DNA of 64,000 nt from contig NZ_BSSM01000003.1 of assembly GCF_030269125.1 (NCBI RefSeq), forward strand, positions 124,001 through 188,000, in the 5' to 3' direction. Origin of the DNA: Streptomyces hygroscopicus subsp. hygroscopicus (GTDB taxonomy: Bacteria; Actinomycetota; Actinomycetes; Streptomycetales; Streptomycetaceae). A program made the position numbers and the translations under genes. A model generated the notes under the pieces. The model was not told the origin of the DNA and ran no database searches. It worked only from the letters and a program-made list of their open reading frames with translations. Shown piece after piece: positions 1 through 9,300 of this stretch; the first letter of the stretch is position 1; each line of letters starts with the position of its first letter.

Positions 1-209
1 CCTGCACGTGGACATCGTGCGCCGCCGGCCCGGCCGATTCGCGGCCGGCCGGGTGCCCGCCCTGGCCGACCGCAAGCGGTCGGGGCGGCCTCCGACGTTC
101 ACCGTGTCGCAGATCGCCGAAGTCAAGGCGCTGACCTGCCAGTTGCCCACGAGTCCGGAGCCCCGCTCTCGCGCTGGTCATGCCCCGAACTCGCGCGCGA
201 GGCCGCACC
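1..209 (+). pseudogene. IS630-family transposase, N-terminal fragment
   Basis: The first bases encode the helix-turn-helix half of an IS630-family transposase (ADRKRSGRPPTFT, then AEVKALTCQLP). Near base 160 the similarity moves to another frame, which reads PLSRWSCPELAREAA at about 162-206, so a base has been gained or lost. No DDE catalytic domain follows, and the HIT-like gene abuts on the other strand. The start lies outside the window. This is a dead insertion-sequence remnant. Confidence 0.75.
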
Positions 210-210
210 G

Positions 211-714
211 TCAGGCCGTCGAACGCAACCGGTCAAGTTCGCTGCCGATGGCATCCCGCAGCACATCGTGTTGCGAGTCGAGCTTGAACTGCTCGTCACT
301 CCACCGCTCACGCGGATACAGCCACACCGGCTTGCCCACCAGCTCGGCCGGCTTCCACTCGAACCGCGGCCAGACATGGACATGCAGGAACGGGTCCGTG
401 TCGCCGAGGATCTCCAGGTCGACCCGGCGGAAGTCGGGGTCCAGCCGACGACAGACCTGCTCAACCGCTTCTCCGAGTTGATCCATGTCGGAAAGAAACG
501 ACAGCCGCTTGGCCCTCGGCAGGTCAGACAGCCGTTGAACACCCGGCTCGTCCGCCAGGAGAACCGAGTAGCCGGGCAGGAACTGAACGTCGCCGATCAC
601 CGCGAAGCCAGACTCAAGCCGCCGCAGTACGGTCGGATTCTCGCCCCGCAGAGCAGCTCCGATCCGGTCCGTCTGCCGCCCCGACGGGCCGAGAGTCCGG
701 ATCTCCGGGACCAT
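211..714 (-). CDS. HIT-like nucleotide hydrolase (diadenosine tetraphosphate hydrolase-like)
   Basis: A 167-residue protein. Near residue 113 it has LHVHVWPRFEW, a histidine-triad-like H-x-H motif followed by the aromatic/Arg run seen in actinobacterial proteins annotated as diadenosine tetraphosphate hydrolases. HIT proteins act on nucleoside phosphates or phosphoramidates in the cytoplasm; the substrate here cannot be read from sequence. The ATG at 714 was chosen because the protein then begins just before the conserved region (LRRLESGFAVIGD, FLPGYSVLL). The frame stays open upstream to 846, but that stretch looks non-coding. The gene stands alone between an IS630 remnant and the WD40 gene, on the same strand as the latter. 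Confidence 0.7.
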   Translation of the reverse strand: MVPEIRTLGPSGRQTDRIGAALRGENPTVLRRLESGFAVIGDVQFLPGYSVLLADEPGVQRLSDLPRAKRLSFLSDMDQLGEAVEQVCRRLDPDFRRVDLEILGDTDPFLHVHVWPRFEWKPAELVGKPVWLYPRERWSDEQFKLDSQHDVLRDAIGSELDRLRSTA

Positions 715-865
715 CGGGTTCGGGCGGTTGAAGATCCGCAACGCACGGCGTTGAGCCCCTCCTCCGTCTCGGATCCCCGAGGCGTCGCTCGCAACACCCC
801 GGCTCACCCCTGGAATCCGCCCCCGGAACCACCTGTCCGTGCGCACGGAGCGGCGGCGGCGCCCG

Positions 866-2986
866 CTACCCCACGCAGGAAAACCCGTCCGAGCCAGGTG
901 CTCTCTCCGCGGGGCGCAGCAGCGTCAGGTCGTCCCCGAAGCCGACGATCAGGCCCTCCTCCCCCAGCGCGGCGAGGCTCCCTACCCGGTGGGGGAAACG
1001 CAGCGGCTCGCCCAGCTCGGTCATCTGCCGCACGTCCCACGTCCGTACGGTGCCGTCATGGCCACCGCTCACCGCCACCGGGCGTCCGCCCAGCCGGGTC
1101 GCGGCCAGGGCCGTGATCAGGCCCCGGTGTCCGCGCAGGGGCACGCCGCGGGCGTACCCCGTGCTCACGTCCCACACCCACAACTGCGGGTCGAACCCGG
1201 CCGCGGTCACGGCGAGCACGTCGCCGCCGCAGCGCACCGGCACGATCCGCGACACCGCGCGCCGGTGCCCGCGCATCGGCCCGCCCAGCGGCCGCCAGCG
1301 GTTCAGCTCCCAGCGCCGTACGGTGTGGTCCGAGCGTCCGATGAGGACGACGGCCGGCCCGTCGTCCGAGGTCGTGGTGGCGGCGAGGGCCGTGATCCGG
1401 CGCGGAACCGCGTCCTCGCGCGGTGGCTTCAGCACGGGCCGCAGCTGCCGGCCCGTCGCCAAGTCCCACACCCGTACGGTCCCCTCCGCGCTCCCGACCA
1501 GAACCGCCAGCCGCCCGTCGACCACGGCCGTGGCCAGGCACTGCGGCTGCTCGGCGCCGCAGTCGATCGGCGGGTACGCCGCGGTGGCCGTCGCGAGGTC
1601 GGTGATCCGTATCAGTCGGTCCTCGTGCCCGGCGGTCACCAGCAGGGTCCGCCCGGCTTCCGTCACTGTGGCCATGGCTGCCACCCCTCCCCGATGCCTG
1701 GTCAACGCCACGACCGCGGCCCGCGGGTCGGCCGGGTTCCAGACCCCGGTCTCGCCGCTGTCCGGGTCGTCACCCACGACCACCCATCGCCCGCCGACCC
1801 GCGCCGCCACCCGCACCCGCCGTGCCGTGCCAGGTCCGTCCATCGCGCCGCCGCCGTGCCGCCGCCGCTCGGGCCGCCAGACGCGCACCACTCCGTCGAC
1901 AGCCAGCCCGACCACCGCCGGCCGCCCGTCCGCCACCCCGAACTCCACGCTCGCCACCGGCTGTTCAAGCCCGACGAACGCCTCGGGGACACCGTTCTCC
2001 CCGGCGCCGTCCAGCGCCCGCCACCGCACAGTGCGGCCGAGGCCGCCGAACGCGGCATACGTCCGCCCGCCGTACCGCCCCACGGAGAGAGCGTCGATCC
2101 GGCCGGCCTTGCCCGGCGGACCCTCACGCACCGGCCCGGTGAGGCCGTCGTCGGCGATCTCACGCCCCGTCACCGGGTCCCACACCCGTACGACCCCGGT
2201 CCACCGCCCCACCGACACGACGACCGTGCGGCCGTCCCGTTCCGCCACCGCCAGGGACGCCGGTCCGTCCGGGGCGTGGCCCGCGTACGGACCACCGACC
2301 TCACGGCCGGTGGCCGGGTCCCAGACCCGCACCAGCCCGTCCCGGTCGTCGCACATCACCGCCGGCCGCCCGTCCACGACGACCCCGGCGGCCACCATGG
2401 CCAGGCCCTTGTCCGGCCCGAACGGCACCCCCACCGGCGTTCCGTCCACCACGTCCCTCAGCCGCAGCGTGCCCGCGCTCTCCCGCCGGCCCGGCAGCCC
2501 GGCGCCGTCCGACTCCTCCCGGCCGGTCAGCGCCAGCAGCCGCTTCCCGTGCGGCACAGCCGCCACCAGACGGGCCCCGTGACCGGCCGCGAAGCCCGCC
2601 CGCCGTTCCCCGGTCACCGCGTCACGGACGCGCAGGCCGCCTCTGCCGTCCAGGTCCAGCACGACGGGCCGTCCGCCCCACACGCCCAGCCGGCCGTCCA
2701 CAACGCAGCGCAGCGTGCGGACCAGCCGCTCGTCCGCGCCCCGTCCGGTCGCCCAGACAGGCACCCACCGCGCGTGGGGCGCACCGCCCGCGCCGACGTC
2801 CTCCGGCCGCCAGCCGAACCGCAACGCCTCCAGCGCGAGCACCTGCCCGAGCGCCGTCTCCTGGCCGCCGGTGCCCCGCGGTTGCGTCAGCGACCGCCGT
2901 ACGATCTCCGCCCGGCGCGCCACGTCCCGCTCGTCCTCCGCCACCTGTGCCTCCCTCTGATCGCCCACGCCCTCCACCGCCCACAC
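866..2986 (-). CDS. WD40-repeat protein
   Basis: About 706 residues made almost entirely of WD40-type blades. Repeats ending in VRVWDP, VRVWDLATGR, VRRWELNRW or VRTWDVRQM recur about every 45-60 residues, enough for one or two seven-bladed propellers. WD40 propellers are protein-interaction scaffolds; the partner is unknown. No kinase, NB-ARC or protease domain is visible at the N-terminus, which reads as a short helix rich in charged residues (QVAEDERDVARRAEIVRRSL). The start is uncertain: the frame is open to 3973, but that part overlaps the DUF6924 gene. GTG at 2986 follows GGGAAG by 6 bases and is preferred. It lies 101 bp downstream of the DUF6924 gene on the same strand, so the two may be co-transcribed. 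Confidence 0.75.
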   Translation of the reverse strand: MWAVEGVGDQREAQVAEDERDVARRAEIVRRSLTQPRGTGGQETALGQVLALEALRFGWRPEDVGAGGAPHARWVPVWATGRGADERLVRTLRCVVDGRLGVWGGRPVVLDLDGRGGLRVRDAVTGERRAGFAAGHGARLVAAVPHGKRLLALTGREESDGAGLPGRRESAGTLRLRDVVDGTPVGVPFGPDKGLAMVAAGVVVDGRPAVMCDDRDGLVRVWDPATGREVGGPYAGHAPDGPASLAVAERDGRTVVVSVGRWTGVVRVWDPVTGREIADDGLTGPVREGPPGKAGRIDALSVGRYGGRTYAAFGGLGRTVRWRALDGAGENGVPEAFVGLEQPVASVEFGVADGRPAVVGLAVDGVVRVWRPERRRHGGGAMDGPGTARRVRVAARVGGRWVVVGDDPDSGETGVWNPADPRAAVVALTRHRGGVAAMATVTEAGRTLLVTAGHEDRLIRITDLATATAAYPPIDCGAEQPQCLATAVVDGRLAVLVGSAEGTVRVWDLATGRQLRPVLKPPREDAVPRRITALAATTTSDDGPAVVLIGRSDHTVRRWELNRWRPLGGPMRGHRRAVSRIVPVRCGGDVLAVTAAGFDPQLWVWDVSTGYARGVPLRGHRGLITALAATRLGGRPVAVSGGHDGTVRTWDVRQMTELGEPLRFPHRVGSLAALGEEGLIVGFGDDLTLLRPAERAPGSDGFSCVG

Positions 2987-3087
2987 CCCCGTCTTCCCGC
3001 CCCGGGGCCCGCGCACGGTCGCAGCGGCCAGAACCGCTGCGTCGGTGGGGTTTCCGCTGCGCGGCTCCTGCCACCGTCCAGGCGCTG

Positions 3088-3957
3088 TCAGTAGTGCTGT
3101 TCCCGGTAGACGCCGTCGGCGTCGGCGCCGCGGCTCCAGTCGCCGAAGCTCGTGTTGCCCAGTTCGATGTTGACGATGAACGAGCCGGCTGCGGCGAGGG
3201 TGATCCTGAACGGGGTGTCGTCCCCGTCGGGCAGGTTGTCCACGGCCACCAGCGGGAACTCCGCGGAGGCCAGGGCCTGCTCGTCGGCGATGAGGAGGAG
3301 GGTGCTTTCGGGCCAGCCTTCCTCGTCGCGGCTGACCCGTGCCTGGAGCTGGTCTGCCGTGCAGCCTGCATAGATCGGGTTGTCGATGACGGTGATCGAC
3401 TCGTAGTGCTCCGAGGCGCCTTCGAGGGCCTGGAGCAGGCGCGCCCATGGCTCTGGCTGTTCGAAGGACGTGCGGACCAGGAGGGGGCCGGCGGCCTCCT
3501 TGATCGTGGGGGCCTCCGGTTCGGGTTCGGCGCCGGTGCGGTCGCCGGGGATGATCTGGATGAGGAAGCGGGGCTTCCTGCCGTCCGTCGAGCGGTCGCT
3601 GGCGTGGACGCGGACCAGGTAGGGGCCGGGCCCGGCGGTGGCGAGGTTCTGCTTGCGTACCGGTTCGTATCCGCTGTCGCACAGGGCGAGGAAGCCGGTC
3701 GTGGAGACCACGGTGGTCTCTTCGAGCTCGTCCCAGCCGCTCTCGGCTCCCGGGTCTGTTCCGGCGTAGAGGGTGACGACGGGGTTCTCCGGCGCGCTGC
3801 CTGCGTCGATGTGCAGCCAGTCCTTGCCCGCTGTCAGGAGCCCGCGGCCGGGTGGCTGCGTGCCGGTGTCGGGGTCCATGACGGTCAGGTCGCCCCATTC
3901 CTTCATCTTCAAGGGCCGGGTGCGGCCCTGGAGGAGGGGCCAGGCGGAGCGCGGCAT
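3088..3957 (-). CDS. DUF6924-type hypothetical protein
   Basis: A 289-residue protein in two parts. Residues 1-160 form a beta-rich domain (WLHIDAGSAPENPVVTLYAG, PGPYLVRVHASDR) of unknown role. Residues 170-285 match the DUF6924 pattern: a start like LLVRTSFEQPEPWARL, a central TLLLIADEQAL, and FIVNIELGNTSFGDW near the end. Function is not known; similar domains occur in streptomycete proteins next to regulatory or toxin-immunity genes. ATG 3957 has a purine-rich GGGGG stretch upstream. The downstream neighbour is the WD40 gene. No signal peptide or membrane segment is visible. Confidence 0.65.
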   Translation of the reverse strand: MPRSAWPLLQGRTRPLKMKEWGDLTVMDPDTGTQPPGRGLLTAGKDWLHIDAGSAPENPVVTLYAGTDPGAESGWDELEETTVVSTTGFLALCDSGYEPVRKQNLATAGPGPYLVRVHASDRSTDGRKPRFLIQIIPGDRTGAEPEPEAPTIKEAAGPLLVRTSFEQPEPWARLLQALEGASEHYESITVIDNPIYAGCTADQLQARVSRDEEGWPESTLLLIADEQALASAEFPLVAVDNLPDGDDTPFRITLAAAGSFIVNIELGNTSFGDWSRGADADGVYREQHY

Positions 3958-4029
3958 GGAGAACCCCCGTCATCGGTGTGATGCCTGCTGGTCACGTGGC
4001 GTCAGGGACCAGTGTGGCAGGCACCGGTT

Positions 4030-4432
4030 TGGTGCCGGGTCTACTTGATGTGGACGTAGGAGGCGTCGCCGTTGAGGACGCGCTGGCCGTACCCGTTCCC
4101 GGCCAGGCGGCCACAAGATCGCGAAGTCAGACTGGAGTACCAGAAGACTGCTGAAAATGCTGGCGTGGGACCGGCCGAGGACCCTGCGGAGGTTCCTTCC
4201 GCCTGCGCTCTCCCCGAATTGCCGTATCCACGACGCTGCTTGGCACACTCGCCCTGCCGCTCGTTTCGGCGGCCACCGCGACCGCCGCCCCGGCAGCCGC
4301 TCCGCGCGCCGTGACTGTCTCCCGTGGCTCTCCGGCTGGTTCGCCCGGACCTCGACGGCGCCGAGGCCGCCTCCGACCTGGCCGAGATGGTTCCGCGCAT
4401 GCTCGGCGCTCCCCCGTGTGACGCCCATGACG
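4030..4432. other. gap with degenerate coding traces
   Basis: No intact gene. On the plus strand about 4157-4310 reads as a secretion signal split over two frames: a basic start MLAWDRPRTLRRF, then, one frame over, a hydrophobic stretch STTLLGTLALPLVSAA ending in Ala/Thr-rich sequence. A third frame carries RPDLDGAEAASDLAEMVPRM at about 4345-4404. It resembles the start of a secreted protein gene broken by indels. The mature part is absent. Confidence 0.3.
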
Positions 4433-5083
4433 TCACCCGGCGCCCGCTGCCCGGCCCTGCCTGACAACGTCCTGCACCTGCCGCGCGGCCGTCGGTGGCG
4501 CCACACCGGCGGCCACGAGGAACGCGGTCGCAGCGGCCTCGCCCGTGGGGTCCGCCCATGTGCACGCGGCGTCCTCCTCGGCGAGGGCCAGCATCAGTGC
4601 TTCCAGGACCCGGGCGAGGACAGGTGCCGGGACATGACGGGCGAACACACCTTGGTGTTGTCCGCGTCGTAGGCTCGCGATGGCCGCTTCGCGGGCTGGT
4701 GCCAGGGTGGCGCGGATCGCTGTCTCTCCCAGGTGGCGGCGCCCGAGGGAGACGAGCATGCGGTACTGGCCGCCCACCGCCCATGCGGCCAGGACCATGC
4801 GCGCCATCGTCTCGACAGGATCGGCATCCTGGACGCGGACTGCGGCAAACGCCCGCTGCAGCGCTTGGCCTGCTTCCTGCGTCAGGTCGGCGACCAGCGC
4901 CTCGCGGCTGGGGAAGTGTCCGTAGAGGGTGCGCCGGGCGACGCCGGCCGCCTGAGCGATGCTGTCGAGACTCGCGTCGGGATCCTCCCGCAGTTTCTGC
5001 CGGGCGGCCGCGAGGATGCGTCTGCGGTTGGCGTGGGCATCCCCGCGCTGCGGAGTACGGCCCGGGGTGTCGGTCGTCTGCAT
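4433..5083 (-). CDS. TetR-family transcriptional regulator
   Basis: 216 residues. The N-terminal TetR DNA-binding domain is clear at about residues 18-62: ANRRRILAAARQKL, then the turn SLDSIAQAAGVARRTLYGHF followed by SREALVADL. The ligand-binding half is all-alpha. ATG 5083 gives a start about 20 residues before the HTH; the frame remains open to 5140 but adds only low-complexity sequence. It lies 108 bp downstream of the zinc alcohol dehydrogenase on the same strand and probably ends the P450-dehydrogenase operon, so it may respond to the substrate or product of that pathway. Its ligand is not known. Confidence 0.85.
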   Translation of the reverse strand: MQTTDTPGRTPQRGDAHANRRRILAAARQKLREDPDASLDSIAQAAGVARRTLYGHFPSREALVADLTQEAGQALQRAFAAVRVQDADPVETMARMVLAAWAVGGQYRMLVSLGRRHLGETAIRATLAPAREAAIASLRRGQHQGVFARHVPAPVLARVLEALMLALAEEDAACTWADPTGEAAATAFLVAAGVAPPTAARQVQDVVRQGRAAGAG

Positions 5084-5191
5084 GGTTCTGTCTCCCCACG
5101 GTTGCCGGAAAGCCGCGGGCGCCGGTGCTCCCTCACGCACCGGCGCCCACTCACCCCTGCCCGAGGTGACCTGGTGTTCTGCTGACGCGCG

Positions 5192-6238
5192 TCAGGGGAC
5201 GAGGATGAGGCGGATCGGGTCACCGATCTTGTTCTCCAGCCGGTTGACCGCGTCGGTCGCGTCGACGAGCGGGATGTGGTCCGTGATGGAGGGGGCCAGG
5301 TCGAGGCGGCCTGCCGCGGTCAGCCGCACCAGCTCGGAGACGGACTCGGGGCTGCCGCCGTAGTGACCGCGCACCTGCTTGCACAGGTAGTTGAAGGTCA
5401 GGCCCTCGGTGATGGTGAGCGGCTTGGGCGTGATGCCGACCAGGATGAGGGAGCCGCCCAGGCCGAGCACGGAGGCGGCCTGCTCGCGGACGGCGGGTAC
5501 GCCGGCGCAGTCGAAGGCGAAGTCCAGACCCCGTCCGTCGGTGGCCGCGCGGACCTGGTCGGCGAAGTCGGGGGCGGCCGGGTCCAGGACGTAGTCCGCG
5601 CCGAAGGCGAGGGCGCGCTCGCGGGCGCTGGGCAGCGGGTCGACGGCGATGATCGGGGCGGCGCCGACGAGACGGGCGAGGCGTACGTTGTGCGCGCCTA
5701 CTCCGCCCACGCCCCAGACGCCGACGGACTGCGCGGGACGAACACCGGCGGTGGTGACGACGGCGGCGTAGGGGGTGGAGACCGCGTCGGGGATGATCGC
5801 GGCCTGGTCGAAGGGGAGGCTGTCGGGGATGGGGATGAGGGTGTCCTCTCGGGCGATCACGTACTCGGCCCAGCCGCCGTCGTAGTCGATGCCGGCGGTG
5901 AGCATCTGGGTGCAGGGGCGGTGGCGGGCGCATCCCGCGCACTTACCGCAGGTCTTGCCGGCCTCCAGGGTGACGCGGGTGCCGATGGGCAGGCCGTGCT
6001 TGAGGTCGGGGCCGAGCGTGTGGATCACACCGGAGACCTCGTGGCCGACGGTGACCGTGTCGGAGGTGGCGAACAGCGGGACGAGGGAGCCGTCGAGGAG
6101 GTGGACGTCCGAGAGGCAGACGCCGGCGGCCTTGACCTCGATGAGGACCTCGCCTGGGCCGGGCACGGGGATCGGGACTTCTTCCACGGCGAATCTCCTG
6201 CTGTCCAGGTGGAAGCGTCCGGCGAGCATGGTGTCCAT
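5192..6238 (-). CDS. zinc-dependent alcohol dehydrogenase (MDR superfamily)
   Basis: 348 residues, normal for a medium-chain alcohol dehydrogenase. It has the catalytic-zinc motif TVGHEVSG (about residue 66), a structural-zinc lobe with four cysteines (CGKCAGCARHRPC, about 95-107), and the NAD(P)-binding turn GVWGVGGVGAHNVRLAR (about 173-189). It should oxidise an alcohol or reduce an aldehyde or ketone in the cytosol. ATG 6238 is used; a second ATG at 6229 is possible. It follows the CYP102 fusion by 161 bp on the same strand, with a strong hairpin between them. A P450 hydroxylating a fatty acid or alkane followed by an alcohol dehydrogenase fits one oxidation pathway, but the substrate is inferred. 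Confidence 0.9.
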   Translation of the reverse strand: MDTMLAGRFHLDSRRFAVEEVPIPVPGPGEVLIEVKAAGVCLSDVHLLDGSLVPLFATSDTVTVGHEVSGVIHTLGPDLKHGLPIGTRVTLEAGKTCGKCAGCARHRPCTQMLTAGIDYDGGWAEYVIAREDTLIPIPDSLPFDQAAIIPDAVSTPYAAVVTTAGVRPAQSVGVWGVGGVGAHNVRLARLVGAAPIIAVDPLPSARERALAFGADYVLDPAAPDFADQVRAATDGRGLDFAFDCAGVPAVREQAASVLGLGGSLILVGITPKPLTITEGLTFNYLCKQVRGHYGGSPESVSELVRLTAAGRLDLAPSITDHIPLVDATDAVNRLENKIGDPIRLILVP

Positions 6239-6319
6239 GAAGATCTGCTTTCTGTGAGCGGCACCGCCCGGCGGCTCGGGCCGATGGATGCCGCGTGGTG
6301 TCTGGAGGGCTTGTGGGGG

Positions 6320-6364
6320 CCGGGAGGCGTGCGGAGTCGCAGGACGGGGCCGCACGCCTCCCGG
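6320..6364 (-). terminator. strong hairpin between CYP102 and dehydrogenase genes
   Basis: Perfect 15-bp inverted repeat: 6320-6334 (CCGGGAGGCGTGCGG) pairs with 6350-6364 around a 15-base loop. It lies 36 bp past the P450 stop. There is no T-run, as is usual in this GC-rich group. It may end or attenuate P450 transcription and set a lower level for the downstream dehydrogenase. Confidence 0.6.
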
Positions 6365-6377
6365 CGGCTTGGGGACA

Positions 6378-6393
6378 CACGCCGTACGGCGTG
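6378..6393. repeat. 16-bp perfect palindrome at the P450 stop
   Basis: CACGCCGTACGGCGTG, a perfect palindrome beginning 7 bp past the P450 stop codon. It could be a second small hairpin or a protein-binding site. It is separate from the larger hairpin at 6320-6364. Confidence 0.5.
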
Positions 6394-6399
6394 CGGCGG

Positions 6400-9300
6400 T
6401 CAGGCGAAGACGTCCTGCTGGTAGCGCTCGTCCGCCTCCATCTGGGCGAGCCACTGCTGGGCGGTCTCGTCGTCGCGACCTGTCTTCTGGCGGTAGATCG
6501 CGGTGAGGGCCTCGCGAACGGCGGGGGCCATACGGCGGCCGTCACCGCAGACGTAGATGCACGCGCCGTTCTCGATGGCCTGCCACACCGTGTCGGACGC
6601 ATGGGCGATGGCGTTCTGCACGAACCGGGCCGGGTGGCCGGGCACCGCGGAGAAGGCGGTGTGGATCCGCGCGATCCCGGCCTGCTCCCAGTCCTGCATC
6701 TCCCGCTGGTAGAAGTAGTCGTGCTCCGGGTGGCGGCAGCCGACGAAGACCTGCGAAACGCCGACCTGCGTGCCGTGCTCGCGCTGCCAGGCCCGCTCCT
6801 CCAGGAAGCCGCGCAACGGTGCCACGCCGGTGCCTGGGCCGATGAGGATCAGCGGCGTGGCGGGGTCGGCGGGCGGGGCGAACGTCGGGGAGGGGACGCG
6901 CACGTAGCCGTACACGACGTCTCCGGGCACCAGGGCCGCGATGTAGGAGGAGCAGGTGCCGCGGTACTGGCCGTCGCCGGACAGCGCCGGGCCCTCCAGC
7001 AGGCCGACGGTCAGCCGCACGTGGCGCGGGTTGGCCGACGGGGCGGAGGAGATGGAGTAGAAGCGCGGACGGATCGGACCCGTCATCTCCAGGAACACCG
7101 CCAGCGGCAGCTCGACCGCCTCGAAGCGCTCCAGCAGGCCCAGCACCGAGACCCGCTTGCCGAGGATCTCCTGCTGGTAGCGCCCCTCGGCCTCCTGCGT
7201 GTCGGCGGTGTACGCCTGGAGCTGTGGCCGGGTCCACGGGCACTGGGTGTACTCGGCGAGCGTCTGGATCTGGGAGCGGGTGGCCACGTCCTGCAGCTCC
7301 AGGAACTCGGTGAGCAGGATGCCCGCGGTGACCGGGGTGCCTACCGGCAGGTGGGTGCGGCCACCGGCCGGCTGGTCGAGCCGGAGCACCTGGTCGTACT
7401 CGACGCCGAGCCGCCTCAGTGCGCGCTCCACCAGGGCGAGTTCGTTCTTGGCGAAGACGGCCAGGTGGTTGCCGGTGTCGTAGGTGACACCCTCGGGCAG
7501 CTCGAAGGTGATGGACTTCGCCGACGGGCGCGGCGGCTCGATGCCGAAGTCCCACAGACCGGTCGCGTCGGCCACGAGTTCCTCGTTGGCGACCACGGTG
7601 AGCGGGTACGCCTGCTCGGAGACGATGGCGGGGCGCACGTCGGACTCGGTGAGCAGCTGCACCTGGTAGCGCGGACCGCTCGCCTCGGAGGTGTCGGCGG
7701 CGTACTCCTCGGCCAGGGTGGCCCACAGGGTGTCCATCCAGCGACTCGCCATGCCGTCGAAGTCACCGGCGGCGTCCGCGATGCCGCGCTCGACGATGGG
7801 GGTGGCGCCGGCGGCCAGCAGACCTTCCTCGATCCGCTTCGGGAATGCCTGGTAGGTGGCCACCCACTGGGTGTTGCCGGCGCCCAGCAGCGCGAACCGC
7901 ACGTTCGACACTGAACCCTCCGGCAGACCGGCGGCCAGCAGGGCGTCGAAGCGCTGGGCGTTGTCCGGCGCCTTGCCGTTGTAACTGGCGGCGGCGACGG
8001 CGAGCAGGCCCTCGGTGGGCAGGTTGTCGCCCAGCTCGTCCAGGCTGATGAGGGTGGTGCCGAACCCGGAGCGCTCACCGCGGTCGGCGATGGTGCGTGC
8101 CAGGTCCTCGCAGGAGCCGTAGGCGACGGTCAGGTTCACCCCGACACCACTGACCGCTGTCTGCGTCGGCGTGTCGCCGGTCTGCAGGTCGGCGGCGCCG
8201 AAGACGGTGCGCTCGTGTTTCTGACGACGGCGGACGATCAGCTCGAAGTTGCCGGGCTTGCGCGTCAGCGCCTCCCGTACGTCCATCTTGTAGTCGCCGG
8301 TGTCGGAGAACTTGAACTTCTGCAGCACCAGCGCCAGGGCCAGGCGGGCCTCGGTGAGCGCGAACTGCCGGCCGATGCAGGCGCGTACGCCGTTGCCGAA
8401 CGGCTTGTAGGCGTGCGGGTGCTGCTGGGCCCGGTTCTCCGGCAGCCACCGGTCGATGTCGAACTCCTCCGGACGCTCCCATGCCTTGGGATGGGTGTGC
8501 AGCGGGCCTTCGAGAATCATGACCTGCGTGCCCTTCTTGAGCTGGTAGTGGCCGCCGATCACGGTGTCCTCCAGCGGGGCCTTGCCGAACGCCGGGATCG
8601 GAGCCCACAGGCGCAGCGTCTCCTCCAGGATCCGCGGGATGACGTCCAGCTGCATGATCGTGTCGTAGTCCGGGACCGTGTCACCGGGCATCAGGCGGTC
8701 GACCTCGGCGTACGCCTGGGCCAGGACGTGCGGGTTGCGCATCAGCGAGTACGTCGCGAACGACAGCAGGCCGCTGGTGGTCTCGTGACCGGCGATCAGG
8801 AACGTCAGCACCTGGTCGCGGACGTTGTCGTCGGCCAGCAACTTGCCGGTCTCCGGGTCGGTGGCCTCCAGCATCAGACCCAGCAGGTCCTCCTCACCGA
8901 TGCCCTTCCCCTCGCGGCGCTCCTTGATCACGCTCTCGACCAGGTCCTGCATCAGCCGGATGTTGTCGCGGTACTTCCGGGCGTCCGCCTTGCGCAGCTT
9001 GGTCATCATCGGAAGTTCCTGCGAGCGCCGCAGCGACTCCACCAGCGCGCCCAGCAGCGCGGTGAGGAAGGGGTGCAGCTCCTCCTTGCCGAAGGACTTG
9101 AACCGGTAGCCGAACCCTGACAGGGCGATGGTGTCGAGCGTCAGGCGGGTGTAGTCGTCGGTGATGTTGACCGGCCGGCCCTCCCGGCGCTCCCACTTGC
9201 CCGCCAGGTTCTGAGCGATCTCCAGCATCTGCCCGAAGTAGGCCCTCATGGCCCGCTGGCTGAATGCCGGCAGCAGGACGCGGTGGGCCATGGCCCATTC

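Noticed and set aside
839..3094. 751-codon plus-strand frame opposite the WD40 gene
   Set aside because: Proline/arginine/histidine-rich with no domain; it is the shadow of a GC-rich gene on the other strand.
6295..7914. 539-codon plus-strand frame opposite the P450 reductase part
   Set aside because: Gly/Val/Arg-rich shadow frame; the minus strand has all the family motifs.
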